Below are positions 28,568 to 38,306 of a DNA stretch of 55,458 nt, one piece after another. The DNA lies in NCBI RefSeq assembly GCF_021202945.1, contig NZ_JAJOYR010000004.1:50282-105739 (forward strand), read 5' to 3'. The stretch is from Stenotrophomonas sp. SY1. Lineage in GTDB: Bacteria; Pseudomonadota; Gammaproteobacteria; Xanthomonadales; Xanthomonadaceae. The position numbers and the translations under genes are program-made. The notes beneath the pieces are model-generated. The model had not been told where the DNA came from. It did no database searches and saw only the letters and a list, made by a program, of their open reading frames with translations. The first letter of the stretch is position 1; each line of letters starts with the position of its first letter.

Positions 28568-28945
28568 CTATTTGACGGTGGACAGGTAAGCGGCGAGATC
28601 AGCGATTTCCTGCGCGCTGAAACTCATCGATTGCGCCTGCATGGTCGGATGCTTGCGCTTGCCTTCACGGTATTCAGTGAGCGCCTGGGTCAGGTACTGT
28701 GCTGACTGGCCACCAATTTTGGGCACGCGGTAGCTGGGATAGGCATTCTTGTAGCCGGTGATGCCATGACAGCCCTGGCAGGTGTAAGCCAGCGTGCGGC
28801 CGGCTTCAGCTTTGCCAACGGGCGGTGACGGCGTAGCGGCTGCCGGAGCGGCGGCGGGTGGATCAGACGGCGGATCTGCGAGGGCGGCCCCGGAAGTCAG
28901 GGCAAAAGCCAGAGCGAAACAAGCGGCGAGCGGCTGCGAGCGCAT
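28568..28945 (-). CDS. periplasmic c-type cytochrome
   Basis: 125 residues. Cleavable signal peptide (about 1-23, SGAALA), Pro/Ala-rich linker, heme site CQGCH (56-60), then KIGGQSAQYLTQAL and a Met-rich MQAQSMSF distal region before DLAAYLST. The fold matches that of the next cytochrome, and the pair probably arose by duplication. An electron transfer role is inferred; no oxidase or reductase gene is adjacent. Confidence 0.9.
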   Translation of the reverse strand: MRSQPLAACFALAFALTSGAALADPPSDPPAAAPAAATPSPPVGKAEAGRTLAYTCQGCHGITGYKNAYPSYRVPKIGGQSAQYLTQALTEYREGKRKHPTMQAQSMSFSAQEIADLAAYLSTVK

Positions 28946-29179
28946 GGTTTCCTTGTCCGGTGTGCGGGTCTGGTGTTCCGCCGTGGGGACACGGAACGGG
29001 GCGAGTATAGCCCGCGTATTTATCGGTTCGGTAACGACTTTCGATGTTGCGCCGCATCACCGGTCGGTGGCCGCAGGCGCCCCAGTCAGGAACCCATGAC
29101 CTTTGGCGCATGGTGTCTCTGTGGGGTGGTGCAATACTTTGCTACAACACCCCGCCAATGCATCCCCAGGGACCAGACG

Positions 29180-30313
29180 ATGTCGCGATTCTTCTCTTTG
29201 CACGGCCGCACCGGAAGCTGCGCTGCTGCACTACTTGTTTCCACTTCGCTGCTGCTGGGCGGTTGCAAGGCCGGGGGCGAAGAAGCCCAGGCCAAGACCC
29301 CGGACGAGCAGAAGGCCGTTGATGCGGTGCCGGTGGAAGTGGCCAAGGCCGAGCATCGCGCCATTGCCGCCAGCTACACCGGCACGGCCGCGCTGGAAGC
29401 CCGCGCCGAATCGCAGGTGGTCGCCAAGACCTCGGGCGTGGCCCTGGCCGTGCTGGTCGAAGAAGGGCAGGTGGTGCGTGCCGGGCAGCCGCTGGTGCGG
29501 CTGGATCCGGATCGCGCGCGACTGAGCGTTGCACAGAGCGAGGCGCAGATGCGCAAGCTGGAAAACAGCTACCACCGCGCACAGAAGCTGGTACAGCAGC
29601 AGTTGGTCAGTGCCGCTGATGTCGACCAGTTGCGTTACGACCTGGAAAACGCCCGCGCCCAGTACCGCATGGCCACGCTGGAGCTGTCCTACACGACGGT
29701 GGAAGCGCCGATTTCCGGTGTGGTGGCCTCGCGTGACATCAAGCCAGGCAACTTCGTGCAGATCAACTCGCCGATCTTCCGCATCGTCGATGCCGCCAAC
29801 CTGGAGGCCACGCTCAACGTACCCGAGCGTGAGATCGCCAAGCTCAAGCCGGGCCATGCCGTGGTGCTGGTCGCCGACGCGCTGCCGGGCCGGCAGTTCA
29901 CCGGCACGGTGGATCGCGTGGCACCGGTGGTGGACAACGGTACCGGTACGTTCCGCGTGGTGACTTCCTTCTCCGGTGCCGGCGAACTGCAGCCCGGCAT
30001 GTTCGGCCGGCTGAGCATCAACTACGACCAGCGCGCTGATGCGCTGGTGGTGCCGCGCAACGCGCTGCTGGAAGACGGCGGCGAGCCGGCGGTGTACGTG
30101 GTACGTGATGGCAAGGCCATGCGCACCACCTTGAAGCTGGGTTACGACGACGCCGGCTGGATCGAGGTGCGCGAAGGCCTGAAGATCGGTGATGAAGTGG
30201 TCATCGCCGGCAAGGCCGCACTGCGCGAAGGCAGCGCGGTGCAGGTGATCGGCAAGGAGAAGAAGGTGGCCGCTGCGGCCAAGGCACCGGCCGCAGAGGC
30301 GACCAAACAATGA
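29180..30313 (+). CDS. RND efflux periplasmic adaptor (membrane fusion) lipoprotein
   Basis: 377 residues. Signal sequence with lipobox LGGC (Cys29). Lipoyl halves flank a short hairpin: AKTSGVALAVLVEEGQVVRAGQPLVRLD and TTVEAPISGVVASRDIKPGNFVQ. Beta-barrel and membrane-proximal domains follow to about 360. It bridges an inner-membrane RND pump and an outer-membrane channel. It overlaps the first pump gene by four bases. No outer-membrane factor gene lies in the operon, so a TolC-type protein encoded elsewhere must be used. No regulator is adjacent. Confidence 0.94.
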   Translation: MSRFFSLHGRTGSCAAALLVSTSLLLGGCKAGGEEAQAKTPDEQKAVDAVPVEVAKAEHRAIAASYTGTAALEARAESQVVAKTSGVALAVLVEEGQVVRAGQPLVRLDPDRARLSVAQSEAQMRKLENSYHRAQKLVQQQLVSAADVDQLRYDLENARAQYRMATLELSYTTVEAPISGVVASRDIKPGNFVQINSPIFRIVDAANLEATLNVPEREIAKLKPGHAVVLVADALPGRQFTGTVDRVAPVVDNGTGTFRVVTSFSGAGELQPGMFGRLSINYDQRADALVVPRNALLEDGGEPAVYVVRDGKAMRTTLKLGYDDAGWIEVREGLKIGDEVVIAGKAALREGSAVQVIGKEKKVAAAAKAPAAEATKQ

Positions 30314-33300
30314 GTGCACGCGAACCATCGGCTTCCGGCGGTGGCTTCGACCTGATCGAGTTCGCCACACGCCGGCGCGTCACCATCGCGATGATGACGC
30401 TCACCCTGGTGTTGTTCGGCCTGATCTCGTTGTCGAGCCTGAAGGTCGAACTGCTGCCGGACCTGAGTTACCCCACGCTGACCGTGCGCACCGACTATGA
30501 AGGCGCGGCGCCGGCTGAAGTGGAAACGCTGATCTCGCAGCCGGCCGAAGAGGCGCTGGGCATCGTCAAGGGGCTGCGCAAGCTCAAGTCGATCTCGCGC
30601 ACCGGGCAGAGCGATGTGGTGCTCGAGTTCGCCTGGGGCACGGACATGCAGCAGGCCGGCCTGGACGTGCGCGACAAGATGGAGACGCTGCAGCTGCCGT
30701 TGGAGGCCAAGCCGCCGGTGCTGCTGCGCTTCAATCCGTCGACGCAGCCGATCATGCGTCTGGCGCTGTCGTCGAAGCAGGAAAGCGGCAATGACGCCGA
30801 TGCGGTGCGTCGCCTGATGGAACTGCGTCGCTACGCCGACGAAGACCTCAAGCGCAAGCTGGAGCCGGTCAGCGGCGTGGCAGCGGTGAAGGTGGGTGGC
30901 GGCCTGGAAGACGAAATCCAGGTGGACATCGACCAGCGCAAGCTGTCGCAGCTGGGCCTGTCGCTGGACACGGTGATCCAGCGTCTGCAGCAGGAGAACG
31001 TCAACCTCTCCGGCGGTCGTCTGGAAGAAGGTTCGCAGCGTTACTTGGTGCGTACGGTCAACCAGTTCACCACCGTCGAGCAGATGCGCGAGATGCTGCT
31101 GACCACCGCTGCCGGTTCCAGTACCGCAGCGGCCAATGAAAACCAGCAGCTGATGACCGCCATTCTCGGCAGTCGTGACCCGAACGTCATCGCCGCGATG
31201 CGCAATGACGGTTCCGGCGGCAGCGTGGCGACGGTGCGTCTGAAGGACGTGGCCGACGTGCGCCAGGGCTACAAGGAGCGCGAAGCGGTGATCCGCAGCG
31301 CCGGCCACGAAGCGGTTGAACTGGCCATCTACAAGGAAGGCGACGCCAATACGGTGTCCACCGCCAATGCGCTGGAAGCGCGGCTGGAAGTGATTCGCAA
31401 GCAGATGCCCAAGGACATCGAGATGACGATGGTAGAAGACCAGTCGGTCTTCATCCGGCACGCCATCAAGGACGTGAAGATCGATGCGGTGATCGGCGGC
31501 ATGCTGTCGATCCTGATCATCTTCCTGTTCCTGCGCGATGGCTGGAGCACGTTCGTGATCTCGCTGTCGCTGCCGATCTCGATCATCGCCACGTTCTTCT
31601 TCATGGGCCAGTTGGGCCTGAGCTTGAACGTGATGTCACTGGGCGGCTTGGCCTTGGCCACCGGCCTGGTGGTGGATGACTCGATCGTGGTGTTGGAGTC
31701 CATCGCCAAGGCGCGTGAGCGCGGCATGGGCGTGCTGGAAGCGGCGATCAAGGGCACGCGTGAAGTGTTCATGGCCGTGGTTGCTTCCACCCTGACCACC
31801 ATCGCGGTGTTCCTGCCGCTGGTGTTCGTGGAAGGTATCGCCGGCCAGTTGTTCCGCGACCAGGCTTTGACCGTGTCGATCGCCATCGCGGTGTCGCTGG
31901 TGGTGTCGATGACGCTGATCCCGATGCTGAGCGCGTTGAAGGGGCGTCCGCCGCTGGAGTTCCCGGCCGAGGATCCGCGTCAGCCGTGGCGCCCGGAAAG
32001 CCGTTGGAAGAAGCCGGCAGCCTATGCCGGGCGCGGTATCGGGGCGATGTTCCGTTACGGCTTCTTCGCCGTGGTGTGGGCGGTGGTGAAGGTGTTCCGT
32101 GGCATCTCCGCCGTGGTCGGCCCGGTGATGCGCAAGGCCAGCGACCTGGCAATGGCGCCTTACAACCGCGCCGAAGCCGGCTACCTGCGGATGCTGCCTG
32201 CGGCATTGAAGCGGCCGTGGCCGATCCTCGGTGGCGCGGCGCTGGCGTTCGCGCTCACCTTGGCGGTGCTGCCGCTGCTGGGCGTGGACCTGATTCCGCA
32301 GCTGGCGCAGGACCGCTTCGAAATGACCGCCAAACTGCCGCCAGGCACGCCGCTGGCGCAGACCGATGCACTGGTGCGCGAAGTACAGCGCAAGCATGCC
32401 GATGAAGAAGGCGTGCGCCTGCTGTACGGCGTCTCCGGCACCGGTACGCGGCTGGATGCCAGCCCGACCGAAAGCGGCGAGAACATCGGCAAGCTGTCGG
32501 TGGTGATGAACGACACCAAGCGCGAACCCGCACTCACCGAGAAGCTGCGCGAAACCATGCGGCAGTGGCCGGAGGCGCAGGTGGACTTCGCCCGTCCGGA
32601 ACTGTTCGCGTTGTCGCCGCCGCTGGAAATCGAGATCGAAGGCAACAACCTCGAATCGATCCGCGTCGCAGGCAACCGCCTGGCCGGGATGCTGCGCGAG
32701 AGCCCGCACTACGCCGACGTGAAATCGACGGTGGAGCAGGGCTTCCCGGAGATCCAGATCGTGTTCGACCAGGACCGCGCGGCGGCACTGGGCATGACCA
32801 CGCGCCAGATCGCCGATGCCGTGGTCAACAAGGTGCGCGGCAATGTGGCCACCCGTTACAGCTTCCGTGATCGCAAGATCGACGTGCTGGTGCGTGTGCA
32901 GGAGTCCGAGCGTGCTTCGGTCAATGACATCCGTCGCCTGATCGTCAACCCGACCGGCAACAAGCCGGTGGAGCTGGGCTCGGTGGCCGATGTCGTGGCA
33001 ACCACCGGTCCGAGTGAGATTCATCGCGCCGACCAGCGTCGTGTGGCCATCGTCTCGGCCAACCTGCGCGACATCGACCTGGCCAAGGCCATCACCGAGG
33101 TGCAGAGCCTGGTGGCCAAGAACCCGCTGGGCACCGACGTCGGCATGCGCATCGGCGGCCAGGGCGAAGAACTGGGTGAATCGATCCGCTCGTTGCTGTT
33201 CGCCTTCGGCCTGGCGATCTTCCTGGTCTACCTGGTGATGGCCTCGCAGTTCGAATCGCTGCTGCATCCGTTCGTCATCCTGTTCACCATTCCGCTGGCC

Positions 33301-33777
33301 CTGGTCGGCGCGGTGGCGGCGCTGCTGCTGTCGCGTTCGCCGATATCGGTGGTGGTGTTCATCGGTTTGATCCTGCTGGTGGGCCTGGTGGTGAAGAACG
33401 CCATCATCCTGATCGACAAGGTCAACCAGCTGCGCGAAGAAGGCGTGGCCAAGCGCCAGGCGCTGGTGGAAGGCGCCCGCTCACGTCTGCGCCCGATCAT
33501 GATGACCACCTTGTGCGCGGTGTTCGGCTTCCTGCCGCTGGCCTTGGCCTTCGGTGAAGGTGCCGAGGTGCGCTCGCCGATGGCGATCACGGTGATCGGT
33601 GGCCTGCTGGTTTCCACGATGCTGACGCTGCTGGTCATTCCGGTGGTGTACGACCTGCTGGACCGCAAACCGGATGAGTTCTATGCCGAACGTGGTCGTC
33701 GCGCACGACGTGAGGCCGCTGCGGCCGAGCAGGTGCTGGCGCATGAGCAGGATGCCATTGGCGGGCTGAAGGACTGA
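30310..33777 (+). CDS. RND efflux pump, first permease subunit (intact proton relay)
   Basis: 1155 residues, longer than the usual 1020-1050. Twelve-span RND architecture. The span-four proton relay is intact: Asp456-Asp457 in GLVVDDSIVVLES; Lys1029 in GLVVKNAIILID matches the AcrB span-ten lysine; SRLRPIMMT follows. An extra segment of about 100 residues (about 545-640, KGRPPLEFPAEDP to the membrane helix before LLGVDLIPQ) accounts for the added length. It is an HAE1-like proton-driven exporter; substrates are unknown. It is coupled to the adaptor and followed five bases later by a second, different pump. Confidence 0.93.
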   Translation: MSAREPSASGGGFDLIEFATRRRVTIAMMTLTLVLFGLISLSSLKVELLPDLSYPTLTVRTDYEGAAPAEVETLISQPAEEALGIVKGLRKLKSISRTGQSDVVLEFAWGTDMQQAGLDVRDKMETLQLPLEAKPPVLLRFNPSTQPIMRLALSSKQESGNDADAVRRLMELRRYADEDLKRKLEPVSGVAAVKVGGGLEDEIQVDIDQRKLSQLGLSLDTVIQRLQQENVNLSGGRLEEGSQRYLVRTVNQFTTVEQMREMLLTTAAGSSTAAANENQQLMTAILGSRDPNVIAAMRNDGSGGSVATVRLKDVADVRQGYKEREAVIRSAGHEAVELAIYKEGDANTVSTANALEARLEVIRKQMPKDIEMTMVEDQSVFIRHAIKDVKIDAVIGGMLSILIIFLFLRDGWSTFVISLSLPISIIATFFFMGQLGLSLNVMSLGGLALATGLVVDDSIVVLESIAKARERGMGVLEAAIKGTREVFMAVVASTLTTIAVFLPLVFVEGIAGQLFRDQALTVSIAIAVSLVVSMTLIPMLSALKGRPPLEFPAEDPRQPWRPESRWKKPAAYAGRGIGAMFRYGFFAVVWAVVKVFRGISAVVGPVMRKASDLAMAPYNRAEAGYLRMLPAALKRPWPILGGAALAFALTLAVLPLLGVDLIPQLAQDRFEMTAKLPPGTPLAQTDALVREVQRKHADEEGVRLLYGVSGTGTRLDASPTESGENIGKLSVVMNDTKREPALTEKLRETMRQWPEAQVDFARPELFALSPPLEIEIEGNNLESIRVAGNRLAGMLRESPHYADVKSTVEQGFPEIQIVFDQDRAAALGMTTRQIADAVVNKVRGNVATRYSFRDRKIDVLVRVQESERASVNDIRRLIVNPTGNKPVELGSVADVVATTGPSEIHRADQRRVAIVSANLRDIDLAKAITEVQSLVAKNPLGTDVGMRIGGQGEELGESIRSLLFAFGLAIFLVYLVMASQFESLLHPFVILFTIPLALVGAVAALLLSRSPISVVVFIGLILLVGLVVKNAIILIDKVNQLREEGVAKRQALVEGARSRLRPIMMTTLCAVFGFLPLALAFGEGAEVRSPMAITVIGGLLVSTMLTLLVIPVVYDLLDRKPDEFYAERGRRARREAAAAEQVLAHEQDAIGGLKD

Positions 33778-33782
33778 CCCGG

Positions 33783-36700
33783 ATGAACATCACTGAGCTG
33801 TCCATCCGTCGCCCGGTCACCACCATCATGTTGTTCGTGTCGATGGTGGTGATCGGCCTGATCGCCTCGTTCCGGCTGCCGTTGGAAGCCGAACCGGAAG
33901 CGACCATTCCGTTCTTCTTCGTCTCCTTGCCATACCCCGGCTCCACCCCTGAAGAGGTGGAGCGCAACCTGCTGCGCCCGGTGGAAGAAGCCATCGCCAC
34001 GATGCCCGGCATCAAGACGATGAACTCGCGTGCCAATGCGGAAGGCGGCCAGATCCAGGTCGAATTCAGTGATTGGGACCGTGACATCGCGATGGCCGCA
34101 TCCGAAGCGCGCGAGCGCATCGACGCGGTGCGCGATCAGCTGCCGGATGACTTCCGTCGCTATTACGTGCAGCGCTGGAGTACCGGCGACCAGGAAGCGA
34201 TCAGCCTGCGCCTGAACAGCAAGGAAGACCTGACCGCGCGCGCTGACATGATCGAACGCAGCATCAAGCAGCGCCTGGAGCGGCTGCCGGGTGTTGCCCG
34301 CGTGGAAGTGGAAGGCGTGGCCAAGCAGGAAGTGCTGGTCGCGCTGGACAAGGATCGGGTCAGCGCGCATGGCGTCGCGCTCAACGAACTGGTGCAGAAA
34401 CTGCAGGCGGCCAACTTCTCGGTTTCGGCCGGGCAGATCACCGAAGATGGCCGGCGCCTGCGCGTGCAGCCGCGTGGCGAACTGCTGGAACTGCAATCGT
34501 TGCGTGACCTGCCCATCAACAGCACCGGCACACGGCTGTCGGACATCGCCGTGGTCAGCCTGCAGCCGCAGCGCATGAACTACGTGCGGCAGATGGAAGG
34601 CAAGCCCAGCGTCGGCGTGGACATCTACAAGGAACGCTCGGCCAACCTGGTGGACCTGTCGCGCGCTGTGGGTGAGGAGATCAAGGTCCTCGAAGAAGAC
34701 CCGGCCATGCGCGGGGTCGACATCGAAGTGGCCTACGACTCGGGCAAGGCCGTGACCAGCTCGCTGCTGGCGCTGGCCGAGGCTGGTGCGATCGGCCTGC
34801 TGCTGTCGGTGATCGTGCTGTACGCGTTCCTGCGCCACTGGCCGTCGACGTTGATGGTGTCGTTGGCGATCCCGATCTGTTTCATCATGACGCTGGGCTT
34901 CATGTACTTCACCGGCATCAGCCTGAACATCATCTCGATGATGGGCCTGCTGCTGGCGGTGGGCATGCTGGTCGACAACGCCGTGGTGGTGGTGGAGAGC
35001 ATCTACCAGGAGCGGGAGAAGTACCCCGGCCAACCGGCGATGGCATCGATCATCGGTACCCGCCATGTGGCGATCGCGTTGTCCGCAGGTACGTTGTGCC
35101 ACTGTGTGGTGTTCCTGCCGATGATGTTCGGCGAGAAGAACATCATCACCATCTACCTGTCGCAGCTGGCGGTGACCATCTCGTTCTCCCTGCTGGCATC
35201 GTGGCTGGTCGCGGTGAGCTTGATTCCGATGCTGTCGGCACGGATGAAGACGCCGCCGGCAGTGAAATCGCCGCTGATCAACAAACTGCAGGACCGCTAC
35301 GCCAAACTGCTGCGCTGGACGTTGGCCCATCGTGGTTGGAGTGTGGCCGGCATCTTGGCTGTGTCCCTCATCAGCGTGTACCCGATGACCCATATCCAGG
35401 GCGGTGGTGACGACAACGATCCGGACGAGATCAACATCTTCTACCAATGGCGCGGTGCCTATTCCAAGGAAGAGATGGGCAAGGAAGTGGCGCGCGTGGA
35501 GGCGTTCGTCAACGCGCACCGCAAGGACTTCCACATCGAGCGCGTGTACAGCCGCTACAGCGAGCAGGGCTGGGCGCAGACGCGTCTGTTCCTGTCCATC
35601 GATGACCGCGAGCAGAGCAAGAAGATCGAAGAGGAAGTGCGCAAGGGCTTGCCGGAGTCGGCGCGGGCCAAGATCGGCATTGGCTGGCCGGGTGGGATGG
35701 GCAGCGAAGGGCAGGGCGTACGCTTCAGCCTGGTGGGAGATTCCACCCAGACCCTGCGTGAACTGGCCGATGACGTGGTGCCGATCCTGGCGCGCAACCC
35801 CAAGCTGCGTGACGTGCGCGTGGATACCGGTGATGCCAACACCGAGCTTGCCGTGCAGGTGAATCGCGAACGTGCCGCGTCCTACGGTTTCAGCGCGCAG
35901 CAGGTGGCACAGTTCGTCGGCATGGCCCTGCGTGGTTCATCGCTGCGTGACTTCCACCGTGATGACGTTGAGATTCCGGTCAACGTGCGCTTTGCCGGCT
36001 CGGAGGACTACGCCATCGAAGACTTGTCGTCATTCATGGTGCGCAGCTCCAACGGCAAGGAAATCCCGTTGCTGGCGATGGTGGACGTCAACGTCAACCC
36101 GGCGGCCAATTCGATCCAGCGGCTCAATCGCCAGACCATGCTGCGCATCGAAGCGGGGCTGGCCAAGGACGTGCCGATGGAAGAGGCGCGCAATTCCATC
36201 GAAACCACATTGGAGAACGTGCAGTTCCCGCCTGGCTATGGCTACACGTTCAATGGCGCGGGATTCAACATCAACTTCGATGGCATGGACCAGATGAAGA
36301 ACGCCATCCTGATCGCACTGGTGCTGATGCTGGTGATAATGGCCGCGGTATTCGAATCGCTGTTGTTCCCGGTGGCGATCATGTCCTGCGTACTGTTCTC
36401 GATCTTCGGCGTGTACTGGCTGTTCTGGCTGACCGGCACCGAGATGAACATCATGGCGGTGATCGGCATTCTGGTGCTGATGGGCGTGGTGGTGAACAAC
36501 GGCATCGTGATGATCGAGCACATCAACAATCTGCGACGGCGCGGCGTGCCGCGTACCGAAGCGTTGATTGAAGGCAGCCGCGAGCGTCTGCGCCCGATCA
36601 TGATGACGATGGGCACCGCGATCCTGGCGATGATTCCGATCGCCTTGAACACGCAGACCGCCGATGGCATGCCGCCGTACTACCCGATGGCCCGCGCGAT

Positions 36701-36851
36701 TGCTGGCGGTCTGGCGTTCTCGACGGTGGTCAGCCTGCTGTTCCTGCCGACCATCTACGCGATCCTGGATGACACGCGCATGGGCACCGCACGGCTGGTA
36801 CGTCGTGCGCGCGGCCTGCCGGCTGAGCGGGAGGTGGCGTTGGAGAGTTGA
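33783..36851 (+). CDS. RND efflux pump, second permease subunit (variant proton relay)
   Basis: 1022 residues, normal RND length. Span four reads GMLVDNAVVVVES: Asp398 is kept, but the second Asp of AcrB is Asn399. Span ten reads GVVVNNGIVMIE: Asn905 replaces the conserved Lys that the first pump keeps. The protein is otherwise full length with no frameshift, and resembles one branch of HAE1-type pumps. One adaptor with two unlike pumps is the MdtABC arrangement, where the pumps form mixed trimers. That parallel is inference. A strong terminator follows. Confidence 0.93.
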   Translation: MNITELSIRRPVTTIMLFVSMVVIGLIASFRLPLEAEPEATIPFFFVSLPYPGSTPEEVERNLLRPVEEAIATMPGIKTMNSRANAEGGQIQVEFSDWDRDIAMAASEARERIDAVRDQLPDDFRRYYVQRWSTGDQEAISLRLNSKEDLTARADMIERSIKQRLERLPGVARVEVEGVAKQEVLVALDKDRVSAHGVALNELVQKLQAANFSVSAGQITEDGRRLRVQPRGELLELQSLRDLPINSTGTRLSDIAVVSLQPQRMNYVRQMEGKPSVGVDIYKERSANLVDLSRAVGEEIKVLEEDPAMRGVDIEVAYDSGKAVTSSLLALAEAGAIGLLLSVIVLYAFLRHWPSTLMVSLAIPICFIMTLGFMYFTGISLNIISMMGLLLAVGMLVDNAVVVVESIYQEREKYPGQPAMASIIGTRHVAIALSAGTLCHCVVFLPMMFGEKNIITIYLSQLAVTISFSLLASWLVAVSLIPMLSARMKTPPAVKSPLINKLQDRYAKLLRWTLAHRGWSVAGILAVSLISVYPMTHIQGGGDDNDPDEINIFYQWRGAYSKEEMGKEVARVEAFVNAHRKDFHIERVYSRYSEQGWAQTRLFLSIDDREQSKKIEEEVRKGLPESARAKIGIGWPGGMGSEGQGVRFSLVGDSTQTLRELADDVVPILARNPKLRDVRVDTGDANTELAVQVNRERAASYGFSAQQVAQFVGMALRGSSLRDFHRDDVEIPVNVRFAGSEDYAIEDLSSFMVRSSNGKEIPLLAMVDVNVNPAANSIQRLNRQTMLRIEAGLAKDVPMEEARNSIETTLENVQFPPGYGYTFNGAGFNINFDGMDQMKNAILIALVLMLVIMAAVFESLLFPVAIMSCVLFSIFGVYWLFWLTGTEMNIMAVIGILVLMGVVVNNGIVMIEHINNLRRRGVPRTEALIEGSRERLRPIMMTMGTAILAMIPIALNTQTADGMPPYYPMARAIAGGLAFSTVVSLLFLPTIYAILDDTRMGTARLVRRARGLPAEREVALES

Positions 36852-36872
36852 TCCGCGCTGGAAAGCGAAACC

Positions 36873-36907
36873 AGAGAAGGCCCGCAGCGATGCGGGCCTT
36901 CTCTTTG
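36873..36907 (+). terminator. terminator of the RND operon
   Basis: Perfect 14-bp stem AGAGAAGGCCCGCA / TGCGGGCCTTCTCT with tetraloop GCGA and a following TTTG, 21 bp after the pump stop. Confidence 0.92.
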
Positions 36908-36944
36908 CGATGAAGCGAACAGCGAAGTCGCTTGAACCTGCTTG

Positions 36945-37066
36945 AAGCCCCTCTCCCGTGTACGGGAGAGGGGTTGGGGTGAGGGCGGGTTGTGAACAAG
37001 CCAAGTTGGAAGTCCAAAGCACCCTCATTGCTCCGCATCAGCTTCTCCCGCATGCGGGAGAAGGCA
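36945..37066. repeat. dispersed palindromic repeat pair
   Basis: CCCCTCTCCCG-TGTA-CGGGAGAGGGG (36948-36973) followed by TTGGGGTGAGGG is the inverted counterpart of the unit at 13790-13828. A second, shorter perfect palindrome of CTTCTCCCGCA and its complement lies at 37042-37063, preceded by ACCCTCATTGCTCCG. Together they form a convergent pair filling the gap between the RND terminator and the TraB-family stop. Confidence 0.75.
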
Positions 37067-37073
37067 CGGCGTC

Positions 37074-38306
37074 TCAGCCAGCCAACTTTCCATAAACGCT
37101 GAAGCCCGTCAGCCACAAACCCAGCATGCTGCCCAGGTTGGTCAGCACGAAGGTCAGCACGATGCGGGTGACGCGGTTGCGGTACCAGCCTTTCACCGTC
37201 TGTGCGTCGTCACGCAGTTCCAGGAAATCCTGGTAGGTCGGCTTGCGCAGTCGAGTTTCGACCAGGGCGGCGAATGCGCCGGTCGGGATGCTCAGGCGGA
37301 AGGGCTTGAACGGTGCCACGACAATCGCGGTAAGAATGCTCAGCGGATGGCTGGCCGCAAGCAACGCGCCGAGGCCGGCCAGGCCGCCGGTGTACATCGC
37401 CCAGGTCGCCAGCATCTGCGTGCCCATGCCCATGCCGCCCTTCCAGAAGCCGATGCCGATACCGGCCAGCACCACGGCGAGGATGGTCAGGGTGATCCAC
37501 GGGATGTTGCGCTTCTTCGGCACCGACTCCAGCTGCTCGCGCAGCAGGCCCGGTGATTCGGTGTCGCTCTTGAGGTAGCGGGCAAGCCCGGCCAGGTGGC
37601 CCGCGCCGACCACTGCCAGCACGTTGCGCTGTTCGCTGTTGTGCTCCTCGCGCAGACGCGTGGCCATGTAGCGGTCACGCTCGCCGATGATGGTTTCGTA
37701 CAGCGCCGGGCTTTCCTTGGCGAACTCACCAAAGCTCGATTCAAGCATGTCGCCCTGCTTGAGCTTTTCGATTTCGTCTTCGCCCACGTCCTCGGAGGAG
37801 AACAGGCCGGCGCCGAGCCCGGCGACCAGCTTCAGCTTGCCGAAGAAGCCCAGCTGCTGCGACGCGCGGCGGAAGGTCAGGCCGACGTCGCGATCGATCA
37901 GGTGCACCGGCAGGCCGTGTTCGCCGGCCAGCGTCACCGCGCGCTTGAGTTCGGCGCCGGGCTCGATGCCCAGTTGTTCGGCCAGGCGGCGCTGGTAGGC
38001 GGCCAGGGCCAGGTTGGCGGCGAACAGGGCCACGCGCCCCTTGCGGATCACTTCCACCAGGTCCAGCTGCGCCAGGGCGTTCGGATTGGTCAATGCCTGC
38101 AGGCGCTGCGGGTCCAGCTCAACGGCAACCGCATCGAACTGCCCGCTGCTGATGGCCTGTTCCACCGCCTGCACGCTCGCCTGCGAGACATGCGCGGTGC
38201 CGAGCAGGGTGTAGCGCACGCCATCGCGCTCGATGATGCGTACCGGCTGGCCGGCGAGCAGGTCGCTGGTCGCGTCGATGGGGGTGTCGTTCATTACGTC
38301 ATTCAT
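37074..38306 (-). CDS. TraB/PrgY-family membrane protein
   Basis: 410 residues. The N-terminal TraB/TIKI-like domain has LLGTAHVSQAS, VAVELDPQRL and a later VVGAGHLAGLARYL, the conserved GTAH, E and GxGH elements proposed to form a metalloprotease-like site. Three or four membrane spans occupy about 275-405. PrgY in Enterococcus limits peptide pheromone activity; bacterial homologues elsewhere are uncharacterised. The start MNDVMND overlaps the acetyltransferase stop by eight bases; the second ATG at 38294 is an alternative. It is the last gene of the aguB-GNAT-TraB run. Confidence 0.86.
   Translation of the reverse strand: MNDVMNDTPIDATSDLLAGQPVRIIERDGVRYTLLGTAHVSQASVQAVEQAISSGQFDAVAVELDPQRLQALTNPNALAQLDLVEVIRKGRVALFAANLALAAYQRRLAEQLGIEPGAELKRAVTLAGEHGLPVHLIDRDVGLTFRRASQQLGFFGKLKLVAGLGAGLFSSEDVGEDEIEKLKQGDMLESSFGEFAKESPALYETIIGERDRYMATRLREEHNSEQRNVLAVVGAGHLAGLARYLKSDTESPGLLREQLESVPKKRNIPWITLTILAVVLAGIGIGFWKGGMGMGTQMLATWAMYTGGLAGLGALLAASHPLSILTAIVVAPFKPFRLSIPTGAFAALVETRLRKPTYQDFLELRDDAQTVKGWYRNRVTRIVLTFVLTNLGSMLGLWLTGFSVYGKLAG

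Noticed and set aside
31636..33267. Long open frames antisense to both RND pump genes (also 33681-35534)
   Set aside because: His/Gln/Arg-rich shadow translations typical of high-GC genes; the RND proteins are full length and well conserved.
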